Positions 1-5,300 of a stretch of 9,515 nt of DNA are shown in pieces (the stretch's first letter is position 1; every line of letters begins with the position of its first letter). The notes under the pieces were generated by a model. The model was not told the DNA's origin, ran no database searches, and was given only the letters and a program-made list of their open reading frames with translations. Source of the stretch: an uncultured Phascolarctobacterium sp. (GTDB taxonomy: Bacteria > Bacillota > Negativicutes > Acidaminococcales > Acidaminococcaceae). The position numbers and the translations under genes were made by a program. Where the stretch lies: contig CAKQHU010000042.1 of the NCBI GenBank assembly GCA_934234275.1, forward strand, positions 1-9,515, given 5' to 3'.

Positions 1-1118
1 GTACCATCTGCCTGATTTTGCTGGCACCGCAGCTGGCGAAGGTTGCACTACAGTTTTCCAAGCCGGAATATTTTGCTCTGGCTATTTTCGGCCTTAGCAT
101 TATTACGAGCGTTTCCTCCGGCAGTGTTATCAAGGGCATTATGGGTGGTCTTATCGGCCTGTTCCTGGCAACAGTTGGCATTGACGGTATGAGCGGTGCA
201 ATCCGCTTCACCCTGGACACCAACTATTTTATGGGCGGTGTATCCTTTATCCCTGTGCTGATTGGCGTGTTCGCCTTTGCGCAGGTGTTGAGCAGTATTG
301 AGGATTATTATCATAATGAACGTCAGGAGCAGCACATGATGCTGGACCGTCTGCTGCCTTCGTTTGATGATATCAAGAGAGTGTTTACCACGCTTTTGCG
401 TTCCTCCTTCATCGGTACCTTTATCGGCTGTGTGCCCGGTACCGGCGGCGATATCGCTTCCTTTGTTTCCTACGATCAGGCGAAACGCTGGTCCAAGCAC
501 AGCAAGAACTTCGGCAACGGCGAGCCCGAGGGCATTGTAGCCTCCGAGGCAGGCAACAACGCTGTATCCGGCGGTGCCTTCATCCCGGTGCTGACGCTGG
601 GTATCCCCGGTGACGGCGCAACGGCAATTATGATGGGTGCGCTGATGGTTCAGGGTTTGCAGCCCGGTCCCTTGCTTTTTGTAGAGAAGGCGCCTGATGT
701 TTATGCTATCTTCATCGGTTTGCTTTTAGCTAACGTGATTATGGGTATCATGGGCTTTTCGTTAATCAGACTTTTTATGAAGGTTGTTAACGTGCCTGTA
801 CACATTCTGCTGCCGATTATCGTGATGATGACCTTCGTGGGCACTTATTCCTACAATAATTCGCTGAACGATGTTTATCTGATGGTAGCAAGCGGTTTCT
901 TAGGTTACTTTATGAATAAGCTGGGCTTTTCTATGTCGGCGATTATCATCGGCATTATCCTTGGCGGTATGGCAGAGCAGAACTTTGTCGGCTCGCTGAT
1001 TATGAGTGATGGCAGCTTTGCTATTTTCTTCCAACGACCGCTGTGCCTGTTCTTCCTGATGGCAGCGCTTTTATCACTGCTTTCACCGCTTTTCGGCAAG
1101 CTGTTCAAAAGAAGCTAA
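1..1118 (+). CDS. tctA: Tripartite tricarboxylate transporter permease TctA (3' part, 5' end outside window)
   Basis: This is the large membrane subunit of a TctABC-type secondary transporter, which takes up citrate or related carboxylates with a periplasmic binding protein (TctC) and a small membrane subunit (TctB). The frame is open from base 3 with no stop, so the gene starts upstream of the window. About 371 C-terminal residues are visible, against roughly 500 for the family. Family marks are the Gly/Pro-rich segment VPGTGGDIASF (about 435-467), the following region with AKRWSKH and EAGNNA (about 480-560), the loop LGIPGDGATA (about 597-626) and LQPGPLLF (about 657-680). Many hydrophobic membrane segments follow, and the protein ends in a short basic tail. 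A TTG at 18 is in frame but has no ribosome binding site and cuts into conserved sequence, so it is not the start. The substrate cannot be read from this fragment. TctB and TctC would be expected upstream, outside the window. Confidence 0.93.
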   Translation, partial: TICLILLAPQLAKVALQFSKPEYFALAIFGLSIITSVSSGSVIKGIMGGLIGLFLATVGIDGMSGAIRFTLDTNYFMGGVSFIPVLIGVFAFAQVLSSIEDYYHNERQEQHMMLDRLLPSFDDIKRVFTTLLRSSFIGTFIGCVPGTGGDIASFVSYDQAKRWSKHSKNFGNGEPEGIVASEAGNNAVSGGAFIPVLTLGIPGDGATAIMMGALMVQGLQPGPLLFVEKAPDVYAIFIGLLLANVIMGIMGFSLIRLFMKVVNVPVHILLPIIVMMTFVGTYSYNNSLNDVYLMVASGFLGYFMNKLGFSMSAIIIGIILGGMAEQNFVGSLIMSDGSFAIFFQRPLCLFFLMAALLSLLSPLFGKLFKRS

Positions 1119-1125
1119 ATTTTAC

Positions 1126-1154
1126 TTGACAAACTCCCGGCGTTTGGATAAACT
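1126..1154 (+). promoter_or_regulatory. Sigma-A-type promoter for the riboswitch-exchanger transcript
   Basis: A perfect -35 box TTGACA (1126-1131) is separated by 17 bases from TAAACT (1149-1154). Transcription would start near 1161, exactly where the riboswitch begins. The -35 box lies only 7 bases after the tctA stop codon. No terminator fits between the two, so read-through from tctA would meet the riboswitch terminator. Confidence 0.8.
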
Positions 1155-1160
1155 ATGCAT

Positions 1161-1288
1161 ATAAAGGGAGTAGCTTGCACGCATGGCGTGTTCACTCTGT
1201 CGTCAGTACGATTGCTTCGGCAATCCGGCTTTGTGACTAAGTAGCGAGACTTTGTTGTAATTTTATTGCAGCAATGTCTCGCTTTTTT
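1161..1288 (+). ncRNA. yybP-ykoY (Mn2+) riboswitch leader
   Basis: The leader matches the yybP-ykoY family. It has the 5' element AAAGGGAGTAGC (1163-1174), a helix GCACGC/GCGTGT capped by ATG (1177-1191), the conserved loop GTCGTCAGTACG (1199-1210), a perfect hairpin ATTGC-TTCG-GCAAT (1211-1224), and CCGGCTTTGTGACTAA (1225-1240) followed by GCGAGACTTTG. The 5' AAAG (1163-1166) can pair with CTTT (1250-1253) to close the aptamer. That CTTT also lies in the left arm of the terminator (1243-1288), so the two folds compete. This family is known to bind Mn2+ and to switch expression on. By that logic Mn2+ would stabilise the aptamer, block the terminator and let the downstream exchanger be transcribed. 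The family match is from recognised motifs. The on-switch direction here is inferred from the pairing. Confidence 0.82.
1243..1288 (+). terminator. Intrinsic terminator of the riboswitch expression platform
   Basis: AGCGAGAC (1243-1250) pairs with GTCTCGCT (1276-1283). After one mismatch the helix continues as TTGTTG against CAGCAA with one G-U pair. A run of six T (1283-1288) follows, then more T. An ATG inside the right arm (1274) is in frame with the exchanger but is not its start. Confidence 0.85.
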
Positions 1289-1311
1289 GTTTTTAGGGAC
1301 GGCTGCAAATC

Positions 1312-1318
1312 AAGGAGG
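1312..1318 (+). promoter_or_regulatory. Ribosome binding site fixing the exchanger start
   Basis: AAGGAGG lies 6 bases before the ATG at 1325. This decides the start: the earlier in-frame ATG at 1274 sits inside the terminator stem and has no such site. Confidence 0.85.
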
Positions 1319-1324
1319 AAGAAA

Positions 1325-2251
1325 ATGGAAATAGCTTTACAGTTTGTTTTGTTGGCTTTAGGCTTTATGATGCTCGGTAAGGGTGCGGATTGGTTCGTTG
1401 AAGGTGCAGCAGGCATTGCCATGCGCTTCGGCATTCCGCAGCTGGTAATCGGCCTTACTATCGTAGCAATGGGCACGAGCGCACCGGAGGCAGCGGTAAG
1501 TATCGCGGCGGCGATGAAGGGTAACGCTGATATTACCATCGGTAATATTCTTGGCAGTAACATTCTTAATATCCTCGTGATTCTCGGCCTTGCGGCTTCT
1601 ATTGTGCCGATTGCGGTAGCGCGTTCTACCGTACGCATCGAAATGCCCTTCATGATTGCCATTACCGCACTGCTTTTTTATCAGGGACGCGACGGCAGCA
1701 TCAGTCTGGCGGACGGCGGTGTGCTTATGGTAGCCTTTGCCGTATATATGATGTATCTGTACACAATGGCGATGAAAAGCAATGTCGACAGTGACCTGGA
1801 GGAGCCCGGCCTGCCGCTGGGACGCTGCCTTTTGGGCGCAGTGGGCGGTCTGGCGCTGATTATTGCGGGCAGTAATGTTACCGTAGGCGCAGCAACCTCT
1901 ATTGCAACCTATGCAGGACTCAGCGAGCGTTTTATCGGCCTGACAATTGTGGCTTTGGGAACCTCACTGCCGGAGCTGTTTACATCTGTAGCGGCGGCAC
2001 GTCGCGGCAATGCGGATATTGCCATCGGCAATATCGTCGGCAGCAACATTTTCAATATTCTTTTCGTAGTAGGCTTATCTTCGTTGATTATCGACATTCC
2101 CTTCGCATCTGCCTTCAACTTTGATACTTATGTAGCGCTTGGTGCGGCAGTGCTTCTGTGGTTGTGCGTGCTGCGTACGCAAAAACTGCAGCGCTGGGCA
2201 GGTGCACTGATGCTGGTGTGCTATGCGGCATATCTGGGGTATATTCTGTAA
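1325..2251 (+). CDS. CaCA-family cation exchanger (YrbG-type Ca2+/Na+ antiporter), probable Mn2+/Ca2+ exporter
   Basis: This is a 308-residue inner-membrane antiporter of the Ca2+/cation antiporter superfamily. The two inverted alpha repeats are clear. Repeat 1 has GLTIVAMGTSAPE (43-55) and IGNILGSNILNIL (about 72-84). Repeat 2 has GLTIVALGTSLPE (205-217) and IGNIVGSNIFNIL (about 234-246). The GTSxPE and GNxxGSNxxN motifs form the ion-binding centre in this family. The length and roughly ten hydrophobic segments fit the family, with a short acidic hydrophilic linker (about 152-162) between the halves. The start is ATG 1325, set by AAGGAGG. The gene is alone behind the yybP-ykoY riboswitch, which commonly controls Mn2+ exporters and related cation transporters. 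That context suggests efflux of Mn2+, with Ca2+ as an alternative. The exchanger family is certain, and the substrate is inferred from the riboswitch. Confidence 0.92.
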   Translation: MEIALQFVLLALGFMMLGKGADWFVEGAAGIAMRFGIPQLVIGLTIVAMGTSAPEAAVSIAAAMKGNADITIGNILGSNILNILVILGLAASIVPIAVARSTVRIEMPFMIAITALLFYQGRDGSISLADGGVLMVAFAVYMMYLYTMAMKSNVDSDLEEPGLPLGRCLLGAVGGLALIIAGSNVTVGAATSIATYAGLSERFIGLTIVALGTSLPELFTSVAAARRGNADIAIGNIVGSNIFNILFVVGLSSLIIDIPFASAFNFDTYVALGAAVLLWLCVLRTQKLQRWAGALMLVCYAAYLGYIL

Positions 2252-2282
2252 GGTTGAAGTAAAGTTAAGAATTCTGCTGTTA

Positions 2283-2296
2283 AATGATATGTCATT
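2283..2296. repeat. Short inverted repeat upstream of the operon promoter
   Basis: AATGA (2283-2287) and TCATT (2292-2296) form 5-bp arms around TATG, just before the weak -35 region. It could be half of a regulator site. It is short and may be chance in AT-rich DNA. Confidence 0.3.
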
Positions 2297-2325
2297 AGGA
2301 ATTATCAGAAAAAATATGATATAAT
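2297..2325 (+). promoter_or_regulatory. Extended -10 promoter of the NTPase-HEPN operon
   Basis: TGATATAAT (2317-2325) combines a TGn extension with a perfect TATAAT (2320-2325). At 17-base spacing the -35 hexamer is AGGAAT (2297-2302), far from consensus, as is usual for extended -10 promoters. Transcription would start near 2332, giving a leader of about 60 bases. The 143-base gap after the exchanger shows no convincing terminator. Confidence 0.72.
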
Positions 2326-2327
2326 AT

Positions 2328-2353
2328 GTAAGTAACAAATTAATTTTACTTAC
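2328..2353. repeat. Perfect 8-bp inverted repeat at the transcription start (candidate operator)
   Basis: GTAAGTAA (2328-2335) and TTACTTAC (2346-2353) are exact reverse complements separated by a 10-base AT-rich spacer. The repeat spans the predicted start (about 2332), immediately after the -10 box. That is a typical place for a repressor operator. As RNA it would be a weak 5' hairpin with no T run, so a terminator is unlikely. Confidence 0.55.
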
Positions 2354-2380
2354 TCAGTTCTCTTGTTATATTTATTAGCG

Positions 2381-2386
2381 AAGGAG
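2381..2386 (+). promoter_or_regulatory. Ribosome binding site fixing the start of the large gene
   Basis: AAGGAG lies 8 bases before ATG 2395. An in-frame TTG at 2389 would leave only 2 bases, so the ATG is the preferred start. Confidence 0.8.
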
Positions 2387-2394
2387 TTTTGTTC

Positions 2395-5300
2395 ATGGTT
2401 AAACAGGAATTAACAAAAGATGCGCTCGCTAAGTTAGAAAATCTTCGAAGACAGTTTGCAGACTTTCAGGAAGACTGCTCGAAGCTTTTAAAGAGCATTC
2501 AAAATGATGATTTTTTAGACAGTGAAACGGCAGCCGGTGTGCAAAATACATTGGCTAACATAACAACAATACAAAACCAGTTAGGGACTATTTACCAGAA
2601 CCTGTCTCTTGGTTCTTTGCCGCAGAAGCTTACGGAGGCTGCTGAGAATATCAGCAACTTGCAGCATGAATTGTCCTTAAAGGCTGTTTTTATTGATGCA
2701 GTTGATTTCTTTAATGCTTTGCATTGCAGAAAAGCAGAGATAGAAGAAATCCTTGTAGCTCAAAAGGAATCGCTTAAAAATATCAGCATTGAGAGCTTAT
2801 CGGTTACGGAAGCTAAGGACCAACTGCAGAAGTATGTTGAATTTAAGCAATTTTATGATGGCGAGAAGAGCCTACTTACTAACGTATCTATACAATTTGG
2901 TTTTGAGCTTATTTGCAATCTGTTAGAGGATAAGGCAGGCTATTATATTGAAACTATGGCTACGGCAGCAGAGGATACTTCTGAGCCTGTTACTAACGAA
3001 GTAGCAGTACCTGAGGTTAAGCCTGCCAGCAATGAAGCGACAGTAGAAGCAACAGCTGAAGATAAAGCTGTTGCAGTAGCAGAAGCTGAGCCTAAACCTG
3101 TTGCCAGTGAAGTAGCAGAAGCTGAGCCTAAACCTGTTGCCAGTGAAGTAGTAGAGGATAAGCCAGAGCTTGCTGTCAGCGAGGTAGCAGTTAAGCCTGA
3201 GCCTGTTGCCAGCGAGGTAGCAGAGGATAAGACTGAGCCTGCTGCCGATGAAGTCACAGAAGCAGAGGCTAATTCTGTAGCTAATGAAGCAAAAAAGGAC
3301 AAGGAAGGCAGTGATATTACGGTTGCTGCTGAAGAAAAGGCCGAAATAGACTTTGTTATGCCTGCTGCACCTATGCCTAAGGAAATCTTTTCTTCTGTTA
3401 CCATAGAACCTGAAATCAGCAGAGCTGCTGATAAAGAGAATAAACCGATTACAGCATCTGTAGCTACGAGAGAAAGAAAAAAAATAATTGATATTGGTTG
3501 TACTGTTGATAGTGTAATAGAATTACATTCCAATTCGTTAGTAAATGCTAAATGGATTCTTGCTGCAAACGGAAAGCTTTCTAAGAGAACAGCAGAAGAT
3601 TCTTTGGACAACTTTAATTTCACTCTTGAAAATTTGAAAAAATATGGTTATGCAGTCAAGTATGATTGTGGAAATGATAGATGCTTTTTTACGATAACAT
3701 CCAGAGGCTTTAAAGCCTTTAATTATACGTTAAAAAAAGATAGTAAAGCATTATCTATGCAGCATCAGTTTCTTGAGAGAAAAAAAGTGGTTGACCATTT
3801 AGTTGAGCGTAAAGCATTCGACCTGATGCTGTTATACGTAAGCTTTGCAGATATTATCAAATACTTGTCTGTTGAAAATAACGTGCAGGTACTTGGCGAT
3901 TCGTTTGACCATGATGGTAAATTCTGGCTTGGCGCATGTACTATAAAAAAAGGCAAAAGTGAAGTATCAGCCTTGGTAATTGCATTCAATTTGGCTAATG
4001 AGGAGGATGTAGTACGCTTCTATAAGGGCTTCTCAGACTTTAAAGCTAAATGGCAAAATACTAATTCCGTAATTTTTATTGCCTTTGAGGAAGCCTGCGT
4101 AAAGGGGTTAGGCTCCTGGCTTGCTGAAGCTATAGGCGATGATTTTACTGCTAAAGCTAAGTATTATTACACCTTAAATAAGGAGCAGTTATGCTCTTAT
4201 AATGATAATCATGTCATTACTGAATTAGATGAGCTTATAGAAACTGCTGCTGACGTTATTGCCAGCGATGAACAGGTTGCGGTAGGTAAGCCGGCAAAGA
4301 CAGTTACAGGCAGTGATGCTACTGCAGCACAGTCAGAAATGACAGTTTCAAGTAATGATGCTACTGAGGCTCAGGCAGAAAAGACAGTTACAGATAGTGA
4401 TGATATTCAAGAGTCGGAAACAGAAGAGAAGTCTGCACCGCCGGCTGAAGTAGAAGCTGCTTTAGAGCCTGCACCGGCACCAGCCATTACCGAAAACGAG
4501 AAGGCAGCATTGCCTGATGAAGCTGTAGCAGACGCAGATGAGATGGCTGTTGCAAGCGACACCAATAAAAAACAGATCGAAATTTCAGCAGATGATGTTG
4601 CTTTGCATCCGCTGACACAGCAGGAAAAGGATGAGTATTATGCAACGTACAAAAAAATACTCATGACCGGAAAAACCTATTGTGCGTGTGCGTATCTTAA
4701 AAGGTTAGCGGAGCTGGACGCTTCGTTTAAGGATGAATACCTGCAATTGGCGTATGCGGTAAACGATCCGCTTGCTGCCTGCACCTACAATTCTGATCAG
4801 ATAGCAAATACCTACCTGGCAGATGGCTGTGAGGCAAACAGCTATTATCTTGCAGCAGCTATCCTGCGTAATTTCTACTCTAACCAATGCTTGTACGATT
4901 ATGCAATCGATTCAATGATGGATTCCTTTGCTGAGGATAAGCTTTTAGTAAGCAATGATAAGCTGAAGCATCTTATCGATATTCTGCGCATGTTCAAAAA
5001 AGAACATCATTGCGGTATGGGTAAATTTGCTGATTATAAGAAAAGCGATATTGCAGCGCTGAAAGCCAAGCTGGATATTTTCGCCCCAAAGGCTATGGAG
5101 CAGAAAAAGCTTGCTTCCGAGCAATCATATAATGTAGCTATTACCAATGCCAGATTTGGCAAAACGCTGGAGCATCTATTTAGGGGAAACAGCGATTTAG
5201 CCAGCTTCCTGGATATGATTGCCGAAAAGGAGCAGGATGAAGCTGCCATAGAGCTTATGAAGCAGTATCTTCAGGAACATTTCATTAAGGAAAATGCTCC

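Noticed and set aside
48..500. Antisense open frame of 150 residues within tctA
   Set aside because: It is opposite a conserved transporter gene and shows no family features.
1274..1324. Earlier start for the exchanger at ATG 1274
   Set aside because: It lies inside the terminator stem of the riboswitch and lacks a ribosome binding site. ATG 1325 has AAGGAGG at ideal distance.
3075..3146. 36-bp repeats as a possible CRISPR array
   Set aside because: The copies are directly adjacent with no spacers and are an in-frame part of the coding sequence.
2943..3623. Long antisense open frame (226 residues, Ser/Ala/Thr-rich)
   Set aside because: It is the mirror of the repetitive Ala/Glu/Pro linker of the large gene. 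Biased codons leave the opposite strand free of stops, and no ribosome binding site or family motif is seen.
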